A stretch of 64,000 nt of DNA. It comes from Rossellomorea aquimaris (GTDB taxonomy: Bacteria; Bacillota; Bacilli; Bacillales; Bacillaceae_B). A program made the translations under genes and the position numbers. Of the stretch, positions 44,337 through 52,700 are shown piece by piece. The notes under the pieces are model-generated. The model saw nothing but the letters and a program-made list of their open reading frames with translations. It was not told where the DNA came from and searched no databases. Location: positions 44,956 to 108,955 of the forward strand of contig NZ_QNRJ01000011.1 of the NCBI RefSeq assembly GCF_003315075.1, in the 5' to 3' direction. Numbering within the stretch: position 1 is the first letter of the stretch; every line of letters begins with the position of its first letter.

Positions 44337-44993
44337 TTGACAATGGATACTACTGAAATAGCTGTAAAGGAACAAACGATTTTTCACCATACGGGGAATA
44401 AGATCAAGACGGAAGACCGGGATATTCAAATCATCGCGAAAGTGGAGGAGCCGCTGATCGTCGTTCTTGGCAATGTGCTGAGTCATGAAGAATGTGATGA
44501 ACTCATCCAGCTGTCAAAGGATCGTGTGCAGCGTTCGAAGATAGGGAATACCCGTACAGTAGATGAGCTTCGAACGAGCAGCAGCGTTTTTCTTCAAGAA
44601 GGCGAACATGACGTTGTGACAAGAGTCGAAAAGCGAGTCTCTCAAATTATGAATATACCTGTGGAGCACGGGGAAGGTCTTCAAATCCTTAACTATAAAC
44701 CGGGTCAGGAATACAAGGCTCACTTCGATTTCTTCTCAGCATCATCCCGGCCGGTGAAGAATCCGAGAATCAGCACCCTTGTCATGTACTTGAATGACGT
44801 AGAGGAAGGCGGGGAAACGTACTTTCCTAAATTGAATTTCTCTGTTTCTCCGCAAAAGGGGATGGCGGTCTACTTCGAATATTTCTATGATAATCAGGAG
44901 CTGAACGATTTGACGCTTCATGGCGGGGCACCGGTTGTCATTGGAGATAAATGGGCTGCGACCCAGTGGATGAGAAGACAGGTCTTTAAATAG
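44337..44993 (+). CDS. 2-oxoglutarate/Fe(II)-dependent prolyl 4-hydroxylase
   Basis: 218 residues. The double-stranded beta-helix iron site is visible as HFDFF (His and Asp ligands) and the later LHGGAPV (His), followed by GDKWAATQWMR, where Lys binds 2-oxoglutarate. The blocks LQILNYKPGQEYKAHFDFF and MYLNDVEEGGETYFP closely resemble the Bacillus anthracis prolyl 4-hydroxylase (about 216 residues), which modifies proline in collagen-like or ribosome-associated proteins. No collagen-like gene is nearby. TTG 44337 is ten bases after AGAGG; ATG 44343 is the alternative. A strong bidirectional terminator follows. Confidence 0.85.
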   Translation: MTMDTTEIAVKEQTIFHHTGNKIKTEDRDIQIIAKVEEPLIVVLGNVLSHEECDELIQLSKDRVQRSKIGNTRTVDELRTSSSVFLQEGEHDVVTRVEKRVSQIMNIPVEHGEGLQILNYKPGQEYKAHFDFFSASSRPVKNPRISTLVMYLNDVEEGGETYFPKLNFSVSPQKGMAVYFEYFYDNQELNDLTLHGGAPVVIGDKWAATQWMRRQVFK

Positions 44994-44997
44994 CACT

Positions 44998-45034
44998 AAA
45001 AGGAGGCGCATCCAGGATGCCCCTCCTTTTTTTT
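44998..45034. terminator. Bidirectional terminator
   Basis: AAAAGGAGG plus GCATCC pair with GGATGC plus CCTCCTTTT, with T and A runs on the two sides. It serves the hydroxylase gene and the convergent exporter gene. Confidence 0.88.
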
Positions 45035-46016
45035 AGCTGACCGATTTAACGGCTTTGACCATTCCGGTATTTATTTTTTTCACGTTTATGGTGTGGATGA
45101 TCATTCCCGCGATGATCAGGAGGATGCCGATCAGGGCGATTCCTGATGGAAGTGGAACCGACAGGATCGCTGCTTCTCCTATGATGACAAACAGGATCTG
45201 TGTCGATTGGGTCGCCTCCACTGCGGCAAGCTTCCCGGGATTGTGCCTTGCCTGATTCGTGGCGATGAAGAATAGGGACGTCGCAATCACACCTGAACAT
45301 ATGGCGACGATAAAGGATTGTGTCACCTGCGGCGTGCTGGGTGCCCCAACCTCGAAGAACGCATAGCATCCTAAGATCAGCCAGAAAGGAGTGCTTGCGA
45401 TCGTCATCCCGAGCACACGTTGGAAGGTATCAAGCTTGCCGCCGCACACCTCCATCATCTTCCGGTTTCCAAGTGGATAAGCAAAGGCTGCGATGATCAC
45501 AGGTAAGATCCCAAAGGCCATTTCAGAAAAGGACAATCCACTGGCATTTTCCTGTTGAATCAAGAGAACCCCAACTAAAATGATGGAGGATATAGCCAAA
45601 GCTCTTTTTTGAATGGAGTGCCTTCGCCTGACCGGCCCGGAAGTATAAAACAAAGGAGCGAGTAAGATGCCGGCGACGATGGTAAACTGCCACGTGCCCG
45701 CTACAAGCCAGCCCGGCCCATATGCTGCCGCATAGGTAATAGGACCATAAAAGAGGACAAACCCGACAAAGCTCCACGTTAGCCATACAAATGGTTTCTT
45801 CTTCATTTCAATCCAGACTTGATTTATATTCTGCCTTAAACCTACAATAAGAAAAAGGAAAGGGAGCATGAACAGGAATCTCAGGGATGAACTCCACATC
45901 CAGCTTCCACCACCGAGCTCCATGGACCGGTTCAGAATAAAGGTGACGGCAAAGAACATAGATGAAATGACACCGAGAGCAAGCTCTTTGATGAGGAACA
46001 CTCCTTTCCAATACAT
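45033..46016 (-). CDS. EmrE/DMT-family multidrug efflux transporter
   Basis: About 327 residues with ten hydrophobic segments. FFAVTFILNRSMELGGGSW near the N-terminus and EATQSTQILFVIIGEAAIL near the end are typical of the multidrug resistance efflux branch of the DMT superfamily. The start is unclear. ATG 46016 has no ribosome site and adds eight unusual residues; the excellent GGAAAGGAG lies inside those codons, and the family's normal first residue aligns with an ATC codon at 45990-45992, eight bases after that site. Translation may therefore begin at ATC. It is divergent from an XRE-cupin regulator that probably controls it. Confidence 0.78.
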   Translation of the reverse strand: MYWKGVFLIKELALGVISSMFFAVTFILNRSMELGGGSWMWSSSLRFLFMLPFLFLIVGLRQNINQVWIEMKKKPFVWLTWSFVGFVLFYGPITYAAAYGPGWLVAGTWQFTIVAGILLAPLFYTSGPVRRRHSIQKRALAISSIILVGVLLIQQENASGLSFSEMAFGILPVIIAAFAYPLGNRKMMEVCGGKLDTFQRVLGMTIASTPFWLILGCYAFFEVGAPSTPQVTQSFIVAICSGVIATSLFFIATNQARHNPGKLAAVEATQSTQILFVIIGEAAILSVPLPSGIALIGILLIIAGMIIHTINVKKINTGMVKAVKSVS

Positions 46017-46084
46017 ATACTATAGTTTATTTAATATATATTATAATATACTTACATACATTGTCTATAGAAAGAGGTAGGATT

Positions 46085-46675
46085 ATGAGTAATGACGGTT
46101 TGACTTGGCAGGACCCGGAAAAATTGGCTCGGCACGTCGGGATGACACTGAGACATATACGACATGAGCGTGGGCTCAACCTCCAGGATCTTGCGGCTAT
46201 GACAGATGTCAGCACATTGACTTTGGGCAAGATTGAAAGGGGAGAGGCGAATCCATCCCTCACGATCATATGGAAAATCGCGAACGGACTCGCGATCCCC
46301 ATCTCGGCCCTCCTCGTGGAAAAACAAGAAGTCCAGATCTCCCGGAGAAATGAAGGGAGCAAAGTGATCAGTGCCAATGAGTCATTGACATTGGAACCGA
46401 TGTTTACTTCCTCTGGCTACAGCTCATTGGAAACCCACAGGGCCTTCCTGAAACCGGACAGTGAGTACCGTGCGGACGCCCACCAGCCCGGGGTGATTGA
46501 ATTTGTCACCGTCATGGAAGGAAAAGTACGTGTGAAGGTGCAGGATGACGTATTCGAGCTCGGTCAGTATGACTCGATCAAATTCCATGCGGATAAAAGC
46601 CATAGTTACATGAATATGGAATCAATAGAAGCGGTCCTCCACTTTGTGATGATTTATACGGGACGGGCGGATTGA
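46085..46675 (+). CDS. XRE-type regulator with cupin sensor domain
   Basis: 196 residues: an N-terminal helix-turn-helix (HVGMTLRHIRHERGLNLQDLAAMTDVSTLTLGKIERGEANPS region, residues about 17-60) and a C-terminal cupin beta-barrel (EFVTVMEGKVRVKVQDDVFELGQYD). Such XRE-cupin proteins sense small metabolites and commonly regulate a divergent transporter; here that is the DMT exporter, with 68 bp of very AT-rich DNA between the two starts. ATG 46085 follows AAGAGGTAGG. A hairpin terminator follows directly. Confidence 0.85.
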   Translation: MSNDGLTWQDPEKLARHVGMTLRHIRHERGLNLQDLAAMTDVSTLTLGKIERGEANPSLTIIWKIANGLAIPISALLVEKQEVQISRRNEGSKVISANESLTLEPMFTSSGYSSLETHRAFLKPDSEYRADAHQPGVIEFVTVMEGKVRVKVQDDVFELGQYDSIKFHADKSHSYMNMESIEAVLHFVMIYTGRAD

Positions 46676-46705
46676 AGCTTATCGAGACGGATAAGCTTCT
46701 TTTTT
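46674..46705 (+). terminator. Terminator of the XRE-cupin gene
   Basis: GAAGCTTATC pairs with GATAAGCTTC across six bases, followed by TTTTTT. The left arm overlaps the stop codon. Confidence 0.85.
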
Positions 46706-46817
46706 AAGTGGAATACCTACGATGGAAGATAAAAAAGGTTTTTTTCAATCTTTCTTTGGCTTTTGAATTCTTTTCATTCAATCTTGGGGGGGGGATGACC
46801 CCGTCCATTCAACGTAA

Positions 46818-46927
46818 TTGCGTCGAAATCGTCCATGATTGCGTCGTTTTCAGGGTGAATTGCGTCATTATTAAATTTATTGCGTCGATTTCAAAGTAAT
46901 TGCGTCGTTTTTCATAGTTTATGCGTC
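46818..46927. repeat. Phased short repeat array C (TTGCGTC core, 20-21 bp period)
   Basis: Six units with core TTGCGTC, starting at 46818, 46839, 46860, 46880, 46900 and 46921 (the last as ATGCGTC): steps 21, 21, 20, 20 and 21 bp. Between cores the sequence varies and is A/T-rich, often with TTTTCA. The array lies between the XRE-cupin terminator and the ECF sigma gene promoter. Unit size and absence of long spacers exclude a CRISPR array. Confidence 0.78.
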
Positions 46928-46987
46928 TTTTTGAAAAAAATGGTAACTAACCTCGATCTACATCGCAAGACACCCATAAAAATCCCA

Positions 46988-47014
46988 TGAAACTTTTCCC
47001 GCCCCACCCGACTC
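46988..47014 (+). promoter_or_regulatory. Candidate autoregulated ECF promoter of the sigma gene
   Basis: TGAAAC at 46988-46993, a 15-base spacer, then CGACTC at 47009-47014, close to the Bacillus ECF pattern TGAAAC/CGTC. TGAAACTTTTCCC is shared with the site at 14416. It ends about 25 bp before the start codon, which suits autoregulation. Confidence 0.6.
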
Positions 47015-47038
47015 TAATGAATGACAGGAGGTTAATCA

Positions 47039-47575
47039 ATGGATGTAAAACTCGTAAAAAAAGCAATCAAAGGGAATGAACAGGCATTTGAAAGGCTGAT
47101 CCACTCAGAAAGTGAGAAGTTGTACCGGACGGCATTTCTGTATGTAAGAAATAAAGAGGATGCTCTGGATGTTGTGCAGGAGACGGTTTGTAAAGCATTC
47201 ACCTCGATAGCCCGGTTGAAGAATCCAGAGTATTTCAGCACTTGGCTGATCAAGATCCTAATACATACGGCATACAGCATTCTGAAGAAACAAAACCGGC
47301 TCGTGCTGACAGGGGATGAGTTTCTTGCTACCGCCCTCGTGACAGAAGAATCGGACGTAGAAGGGCGGATTGACTTAATTACGGCCATGGCATCCTTGAA
47401 TCAGCATTATCAAACCGTCATTATCTTATTTTACTTTCAGGGTCAGTCAATCAAGATGATTTCAGAAACAATGGATACGCCTGAAGGGACGGTCAAGACG
47501 TATCTTCACCGTGCGAAATTGGAATTGAGAAAGCTGTTGGAAGGAGTGAATCAGTATGGACAGAAAATGGTTTGA
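47039..47575 (+). CDS. ECF-type RNA polymerase sigma factor
   Basis: 178 residues with only sigma regions 2 and 4: KLYRTAFLYVRNKEDALDVVQETVCKA region (residues about 28-55) for -10 recognition and QSIKMISETMDTPEGTVKTYLHRAK region (about 140-165) for the -35 element. It belongs to the SigV/YlaC-like Bacillus ECF group. ATG 47039 follows CAGGAGG. The downstream DUF4179 gene overlaps by 20 bases and is most likely its membrane-bound anti-sigma factor. Compare the 36.5 kb gene, where the same functions are on one chain. A TGAAAC-type promoter directly upstream suggests self-activation. Confidence 0.9.
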   Translation: MDVKLVKKAIKGNEQAFERLIHSESEKLYRTAFLYVRNKEDALDVVQETVCKAFTSIARLKNPEYFSTWLIKILIHTAYSILKKQNRLVLTGDEFLATALVTEESDVEGRIDLITAMASLNQHYQTVIILFYFQGQSIKMISETMDTPEGTVKTYLHRAKLELRKLLEGVNQYGQKMV

Positions 47576-48956
47576 GGAAGAAATGAACAGTATCGATGTA
47601 CCAAAAGAAGAGGTTTTTGAGGCGATTTCAACAGGGATCCAAGAAGGCAGAAAACAAAAGGTCCGGAAAAAAACGGCCAAAATAAGTGCCGCCTTTACCA
47701 CAGCTGCTGCCTCCATGGTACTCGTATCGGGCTTCCTATTCTCACCTGTGAACAATGCACTGGCTAAGTTGCCTGTACTGGGTGGCATTTATGAAAAAGT
47801 CGGTTCCGATGTCGGAAAAGAACTCTATTTCAGAGATAAAGTGACGGAAGTTAATCAGGCCGCCACCTCAAGCGGCGTCGATGTGACAATCACAAGCACA
47901 TATTATGACGGGAACGTTATCGGAGTTACCTTCAAGGCGAAGGGTGATGACCTTTCCATCGAACATATGGACGAAGGAAATCGTCCGGTGAGCGGCTACA
48001 GCTATCATCTCTTCGACGGGAAGGATCAGAATCAATGGGGATCGGGAAGTTCGGGTCTTAAAAAAGACGGGGATGAGTTCATAGGCTCGATCGAATTTTA
48101 CCGGGATGGGAAAGAACCGCCGGAAAACTTCACCCTTCCGTTAACGTTCACCCATATGGCAGATGTAAACGGGACCTGGACCTTTGATGTACCGGTCAAG
48201 AGGATTCCATCTGAAAAGATCCAAACAAATGTTAGAACCGAATCGGCAGATGGGGAATTTGAGCTGCAAGTAAAGTCTGTCACTAAAGGAAAAGCTACGA
48301 CTACACTGGAGTATACCTATTCCGTGGAGTCTCGGAAGGATACGTTAAATCTGATTGTGTTTGATGACTTAGGGAACCGGTTATCAAAGTCCAGTGCAGA
48401 GACACTGAATATCAAAGAAATTGACGGTGATTATCAAAAGACTGTCAGGGAGCTGTTCACTAGTAAACTCAGTGATAAGGCCCAGTCGCTGAAAGTCCGG
48501 GCTGATATGGAGCGAGTAGATGAAGACGGCATCATCTCATTGAATGATTTACCTTCATTCCAGGTGAAGAGCCCTCGTTTTGGTTATCAGGTCACGGTAC
48601 AAGATATCCAAAACGAAAAAGGGAAGGTGACAGTCGATTTCACCATTGATAACATCAAAGAAAAACAATTCAAATATGACATTTTAGAGAATTTTGCTCA
48701 ATTCGTTCAGGTGATCCCATCCAAAGATATTAAACGAAATGCAAAGGATGAACTTGATTATAATGAGATGCTGAATCATATGGTCAGAAGTAATAAAACG
48801 AAAACAGTGGATAAGGATACTCTCCGTTATCAGTCTACATTTACCTTGCCTCAGGATGCCAACCTTGAGGACTACTCTCTAATTGTTCCATTCGCCACCT
48901 TAAGTAGTAATGATAAGCCGATTGAGATGAAACCGTTCGAAATCAATCTGAAATAA
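47556..48956 (+). CDS. DUF4179 membrane protein, probable anti-sigma factor
   Basis: 466 residues: a short cytoplasmic N-terminus (residues 1-40, ending in a basic RKQKVRKKTAK), one transmembrane helix (about 42-64), then a large outer part with a DUF4179-type module followed by a DUF5643-like beta domain. There is no zinc anti-sigma Cys/His motif in its N-terminus, unlike the fused protein at 36.5 kb. Genes of this type follow ECF sigma genes and hold the sigma inactive until an envelope signal arrives. ATG 47556 follows AAGGAGTG and overlaps the sigma gene, so the two are translationally linked. Signal unknown. Confidence 0.85.
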   Translation: MDRKWFEEEMNSIDVPKEEVFEAISTGIQEGRKQKVRKKTAKISAAFTTAAASMVLVSGFLFSPVNNALAKLPVLGGIYEKVGSDVGKELYFRDKVTEVNQAATSSGVDVTITSTYYDGNVIGVTFKAKGDDLSIEHMDEGNRPVSGYSYHLFDGKDQNQWGSGSSGLKKDGDEFIGSIEFYRDGKEPPENFTLPLTFTHMADVNGTWTFDVPVKRIPSEKIQTNVRTESADGEFELQVKSVTKGKATTTLEYTYSVESRKDTLNLIVFDDLGNRLSKSSAETLNIKEIDGDYQKTVRELFTSKLSDKAQSLKVRADMERVDEDGIISLNDLPSFQVKSPRFGYQVTVQDIQNEKGKVTVDFTIDNIKEKQFKYDILENFAQFVQVIPSKDIKRNAKDELDYNEMLNHMVRSNKTKTVDKDTLRYQSTFTLPQDANLEDYSLIVPFATLSSNDKPIEMKPFEINLK

Positions 48957-48957
48957 A

Positions 48958-48992
48958 GGGTACAAGAAATCCCTTTGTACCCAGGGATTTCT
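48958..48992 (+). other. Two mutually exclusive hairpins after the anti-sigma gene
   Basis: GGGTACAA (48958-48965) pairs with TTGTACCC (48975-48982), while AGAAATCCC (48965-48973) pairs with GGGATTTCT (48984-48992). The arms interleave, so only one stem can form at a time. There is no T tract. It may be a terminator of unusual type or a processing site. Confidence 0.55.
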
Positions 48993-49003
48993 CCTAAAAC
49001 CAA

Positions 49004-49033
49004 TTGACAACCTTTTCAAGAGAATGGTATAGT
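49004..49033 (+). promoter_or_regulatory. Sigma A promoter of lysA
   Basis: TTGACA (49004-49009), an 18-base spacer and TATAGT (49028-49033), with TG one base before the -10 box. It starts the lysine riboswitch transcript. Confidence 0.75.
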
Positions 49034-49065
49034 AATTCAAACAAAATAATACGTCACTCTCTGAT

Positions 49066-49316
49066 AATAGAGGCGCGAGGATGATGAGTACCTTCTTTGA
49101 GAATAATGGATTCTGAGATAAGTTGGGAAAGGCAGATCGCCGAAGCAGAAAATAGCCAATTCTATTTTTTGTTGGGCCAGCATTGAAGAAATGCTGGACT
49201 GTCACAATGCAAAAGTTGTGGAGCACTATTGAAGAGATGTTAATACATTGTCTTCATCTTGTTTCCGTAAACTTTGATGAATAACCGTATGAGCATCTGC
49301 TTCATACGGTTTTTTG
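49066..49316 (+). promoter_or_regulatory. Lysine riboswitch (L box) with terminator, controlling lysA
   Basis: The conserved L-box words occur in order: AGAGGCGCGAGGATGATGAG (49070-49089), GAAAGGCAGATCGCCGAAGC (about 49126-49146), TTGGGCCAGCATTGAAGAAA followed by TGCTGGACTGTCAC, then TGTGGAGCACTATTGAAGAG. A terminator follows: AACCGTATGA (49283-49292) with TCATACGGTT (49302-49311) and a T run. Binding of lysine to the aptamer should let the terminator form and stop transcription before lysA, 33 bp further on. Aptamer ends are approximate. Confidence 0.93.
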
Positions 49317-49349
49317 TGTTTTTTTAGAGAGTCTAAAGGAGTTTAGGAT

Positions 49350-50636
49350 ATGAGTACAGTTGATGTGAATGTAAGTGGGGATCTTGAAATCGGTGGCATG
49401 AGTACGGGTGAGTTGGTCGAAACCTATGGGACGCCTTTAATGGTATACGATGAAGGAATGATCCGCGGAAATGCGAAATTGTTCCGGGAGGCATTTAAGG
49501 AAAGTGGATTGCAGTACCAGGTGGCTTATGCGAGCAAAGCGTTTCTTTGTAAAGAAATGGTGCGCCTGGCGGAACAAGAAAACCTATCCCTGGATGTTGT
49601 CTCAGGCGGGGAATTGTATACGGCATTGGAGGCAGGCTTCCCGGCAGCACGCATCCATTTCCACGGGAACAACAAGTCGGAAGAGGAGCTCATCATGGCA
49701 CTTGAGGCTGAAATCGGCTGCTTTGTCGTCGATAGTTTCCTTGAGCTTGAGCTGCTGCATGACCTGGCAAAAGAGCGGGAACAAGAGGTTCAGATCCTGA
49801 TCAGGGTCACACCAGGCGTGGAAGCCCATACCCATGAATACATCACGACGGGTCAGGAGGATTCGAAATTCGGATTCAGCATTTCCAATGGACAGGCGGC
49901 CACTGCGATTGGGCTTGCAATCAGAAAGCCATACTTCTCATTGCTCGGCCTCCATTCCCATATCGGATCCCAAATTTTTGAACAAGCGGGCTTTGATCAG
50001 GCGATCCAGGTATTGGCTGATTTCATGCAGCGGATCCGGATTGATTTAGACGCAACGATGCCGGTGCTGAATATCGGCGGTGGATTTGGTGTCCGGTACA
50101 CCGAAGAAGACCAGCCTTTGCCGATTCCGACCTATGTCAAAGGGATAACGGATAGTGTAAAAAACTATTTTGCCAAAAATGAATATCCGCTCCCTGAAGT
50201 ATGGGTAGAGCCGGGAAGAAGTATGGTGGCAGAAGCGGGAACTACCTTGTATAAAGTTGGTTCAAAGAAAATCATTCCTGATGTGCGCACATATGTTGCG
50301 ATTGACGGGGGAATGACGGATAATATCCGCCCCGCCCTTTACCAGGCAAAATACGATGCGGTCCTGGCCAACCGTCCACAAGAGGAATGCACGGAGCTTG
50401 TGAGCATCGCCGGGAAATGCTGCGAATCCGGTGACATGCTGATTTGGGATCTGATGCTTCCGCCTACGAATTACGGAGATATACTGGCGGTGTTCAGTAC
50501 GGGTGCTTACGGGTATTCCATGGCGAGTAATTATAACCGTATCCCCCGCCCGGCCGTTGTGTTCGTAAAGGATGGGGAATCACGGGTCGTGATCGAACGT
50601 GAATCGTATGCCGATTTGGTTCGGAATGACCGGTGA
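49350..50636 (+). CDS. lysA: Diaminopimelate decarboxylase
   Basis: A 428-residue PLP enzyme of the alanine-racemase fold that makes L-lysine from meso-diaminopimelate, the last step of the pathway. The PLP lysine is in YQVAYASKAFLC (about residue 60), the glycine-rich phosphate loop is NIGGGFGVRY, and the C-terminal catalytic CCESGD is present. ATG 49350 follows AAAGGAG at some distance. It is controlled by the lysine riboswitch upstream and stands alone. Product also feeds protein synthesis only, as the cell wall uses diaminopimelate itself. Confidence 0.95.
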   Translation: MSTVDVNVSGDLEIGGMSTGELVETYGTPLMVYDEGMIRGNAKLFREAFKESGLQYQVAYASKAFLCKEMVRLAEQENLSLDVVSGGELYTALEAGFPAARIHFHGNNKSEEELIMALEAEIGCFVVDSFLELELLHDLAKEREQEVQILIRVTPGVEAHTHEYITTGQEDSKFGFSISNGQAATAIGLAIRKPYFSLLGLHSHIGSQIFEQAGFDQAIQVLADFMQRIRIDLDATMPVLNIGGGFGVRYTEEDQPLPIPTYVKGITDSVKNYFAKNEYPLPEVWVEPGRSMVAEAGTTLYKVGSKKIIPDVRTYVAIDGGMTDNIRPALYQAKYDAVLANRPQEECTELVSIAGKCCESGDMLIWDLMLPPTNYGDILAVFSTGAYGYSMASNYNRIPRPAVVFVKDGESRVVIERESYADLVRNDR

Positions 50637-50700
50637 AAAGGGAGGGCTTTCCTTTCAAATTAAAAATAAAATCGAAAAGTCGAAGATAACGGCTGTAAAC

Positions 50701-50809
50701 CACTCAAACAATCCTTTACAGGAAAAAGAAGTTTCAGAAGGCGAGTGCGTGGGATGATGAAGGAAATAAGATCACGCAAGAAATTATTAAGGCTTATGGA
50801 TTGAGATAA
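50701..50809 (+). pseudogene. Possible remnant of a gene end
   Basis: An open stretch reads KKFQKASAWDDEGNKITQEI, then IKAYGLR and TAA at 50807-50809. It looks like the C-terminus of a real protein but is cut off by stop codons at its left side and has no start. The parent family was not recognised. Confidence 0.25.
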
Positions 50810-50819
50810 TATAATCAAA

Positions 50820-50863
50820 AGAGGGACGGACCTTCATTTGTACAAATGAAGGTCCGTCCCTCT
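50820..50863. repeat. GGGACGGACCT palindrome, perfect 44 bp form
   Basis: AGAGGGACGGACCTTCATTT is followed directly by GT and its complementary right arm, so all 44 bases are self-complementary. It lies between lysA and the convergent DUF1836 gene. Confidence 0.93.
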
Positions 50864-50867
50864 CATG

Positions 50868-51581
50868 TTAAGATAATGCATCGGTAACATATTTCTTCGT
50901 TGTTGCCTGATAAAATCCTGCCTGAACCGTCAGTACGGATATGATCAGGACATTGAGTACGATGCTGAGATTATCTTCGTTGATCCCGTTAAAGGTGGAG
51001 AGCATGGCCGTGCATTCCTGATGAATGAATTGATCGATTAATTCATTGACAGAGCCTGAAGCGGTAGACTTCATCGTCGGGAGTGATCGATGGTGGATTT
51101 GGTCAAAGACCGACGCATAGGCAAGGTAAAGATCTGTGGGATTGACGATGTCATCCGTACGGTCTTCTATGTTGTTGAACACCAGGGTCAGGATCTTCCG
51201 GATGGATTCGAAATCCAAGGTAGCTTTGAGGTCTTCGACGATGAACAGCATGGCCGTTTGTTCGATGGTATATTTTTTTCCCAGCTGGGGGGAACCGATC
51301 AGCCCTTTCACATCGCGCTTCACCCAGTTCTGGACAGTACTCTGGGGGAAGTTGGTGAATTCGATGTGATTTCCCAGGGAGACGATTTCATTGAGTGAAA
51401 AACCGGTTTCTCCTTTTGCTGGTTTGAGGATTTTTTGAATGATGGGAGGGAGGTCGTTCTCTTTATGTAGATTCATCCACGCATCCTGAAGCACCTTGAT
51501 CGGGGACCTGTCGTTTGTGCCGTTCAGTGATAGCAGCAGGTCGGCCATATTTTTACGTGTCAGTATAAACGTTTTCATCAT
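50868..51581 (-). CDS. DUF1836 domain protein
   Basis: 237 residues. The DUF1836 core (residues about 60-170) shows an N-terminal helix-turn-helix-like stretch: FPQSTVQNWVKRDVKG followed by GKKYTIEQTAMLFIVEDLK, suggesting DNA binding of MerR-like type. The rest is helical, with a hydrophobic segment near the end (LSIVLNVLIISVLTVQAGFY) that could be a membrane anchor. Two ATGs (51581, 51578) follow GACGGGGGAA. Function of the family is not known to me. Divergent from htpX. Confidence 0.75.
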   Translation of the reverse strand: MMKTFILTRKNMADLLLSLNGTNDRSPIKVLQDAWMNLHKENDLPPIIQKILKPAKGETGFSLNEIVSLGNHIEFTNFPQSTVQNWVKRDVKGLIGSPQLGKKYTIEQTAMLFIVEDLKATLDFESIRKILTLVFNNIEDRTDDIVNPTDLYLAYASVFDQIHHRSLPTMKSTASGSVNELIDQFIHQECTAMLSTFNGINEDNLSIVLNVLIISVLTVQAGFYQATTKKYVTDALS

Positions 51582-51736
51582 GATTCCCCCGTCTCTTTTA
51601 CAATATCTTCTTCTATACTACTGGTTCGATGGGGTCTCGTCAATTTCACCTTTTACTTGTATTTTGCCTGAAAAGGACGTATAATGAATTCCAGATACAG
51701 GTTCATATGAACTTGAAATGAGAGTGAGGAGACAAG

Positions 51737-52618
51737 ATGGGGAAACGTATATTTTATTTCCTTTTAACGAACGTTTTAGTATTATTGACGATTAGTATCA
51801 TTTTTTCCGTCACCGGAGCAGGGAACTACATCAATGCCTCAGGCGGAATTGATTTCGGCGCATTATTAGTATTCAGTGCGATCATCGGTTTTTCCGGAGC
51901 ATTCATTTCATTGGCCATGTCACGCTGGATGGCGAAGAGAATGATGGGTGTCCAAGTGTTGGATCCGAATGGAGCCTTGTCTTCTGAGGAACGGGCAGTT
52001 GTGGAGAAAGTCCATCGTTTATCAAGAGCGGCTGGTTTAGTGCACATGCCAGAGGTGGGAATCTACCATTCTCCTGAAGTGAATGCATTTGCAACGGGGC
52101 CTTCTAAGAAACGCTCATTGGTTGCCGTTTCGACAGGATTACTCCGTGAGATGGATGATGACGCGGTTGAAGGTGTCATCGCCCATGAGGTGGCCCATGT
52201 TGCGAACGGGGATATGGTGACGATGACCTTACTGCAAGGTGTGGTCAACACATTCGTTGTCTTCCTGGCACGAATCGCTGCATGGATAGCGTCCCGATTT
52301 GCAAGGGAAGAAATGGCACCAATCGTGCATTTCATCGCCGTGATCGTATTCCAGATCGTGTTCTCAATCTTGGGAAGTTTAGTCGTCTTCGCTTACTCCC
52401 GTCACCGTGAGTTTCACGCTGATCGTGGTGGAGCGGACCTTGCAGGTAAGGACAAGATGGTTCATGCCCTGCAAATGTTAAAAGCATACTCGAGTCGTAT
52501 GAAGGGTGAAGATGACACAGCCATCTCTACATTGAAAATCAATGGAAGACGAAAGTCAGCGATCTTCTCGACACACCCTGATCTGGATGATCGGATCAGT
52601 CGATTGGAAGCGAAGTAA
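51737..52618 (+). CDS. htpX: Membrane zinc protease HtpX
   Basis: A 293-residue M48 protease of the cytoplasmic membrane that degrades misfolded membrane proteins. Two N-terminal helices (residues 5-60), zinc motif HEVAH at 150-154, then two further hydrophobic segments and the third ligand region [15 protein letters not shown]. Length equals that of HtpX (about 293-298). ATG 51737 follows GTGAGGAG. It stands alone, with a repeat-derived terminator downstream. Often induced by envelope stress, but no ECF promoter is visible here. Confidence 0.93.
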   Translation: MGKRIFYFLLTNVLVLLTISIIFSVTGAGNYINASGGIDFGALLVFSAIIGFSGAFISLAMSRWMAKRMMGVQVLDPNGALSSEERAVVEKVHRLSRAAGLVHMPEVGIYHSPEVNAFATGPSKKRSLVAVSTGLLREMDDDAVEGVIAHEVAHVANGDMVTMTLLQGVVNTFVVFLARIAAWIASRFAREEMAPIVHFIAVIVFQIVFSILGSLVVFAYSRHREFHADRGGADLAGKDKMVHALQMLKAYSSRMKGEDDTAISTLKINGRRKSAIFSTHPDLDDRISRLEAK

Positions 52619-52652
52619 TCAGGACGGATTGACCGTCCGACTATCTTTATAG

Positions 52653-52700
52653 AAAAAGGTGCCTGACCTCCTCAATGGGGTCAGGCACCTTTATTTTTTT
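52653..52700 (+). repeat. GGTGCCTGACC palindrome, terminator of htpX
   Basis: AAAAAGGTGCCTGACC pairs with GGGTCAGGCACCTTT and runs into ATTTTTTT. The GCCTGACC/GGTCAGGC core differs from the GGGACGGACC family but shares the AGGCACCTT word with the second family. Confidence 0.85.

Noticed and set aside
46818..46927. CRISPR-like array
   Set aside because: Units are 20-21 bp in total with a 7-8 bp core and no spacers of about 30 bp; no cas genes nearby.
50701..50809. Intact small gene after lysA
   Set aside because: No start codon or ribosome site; kept only as a low-confidence remnant.
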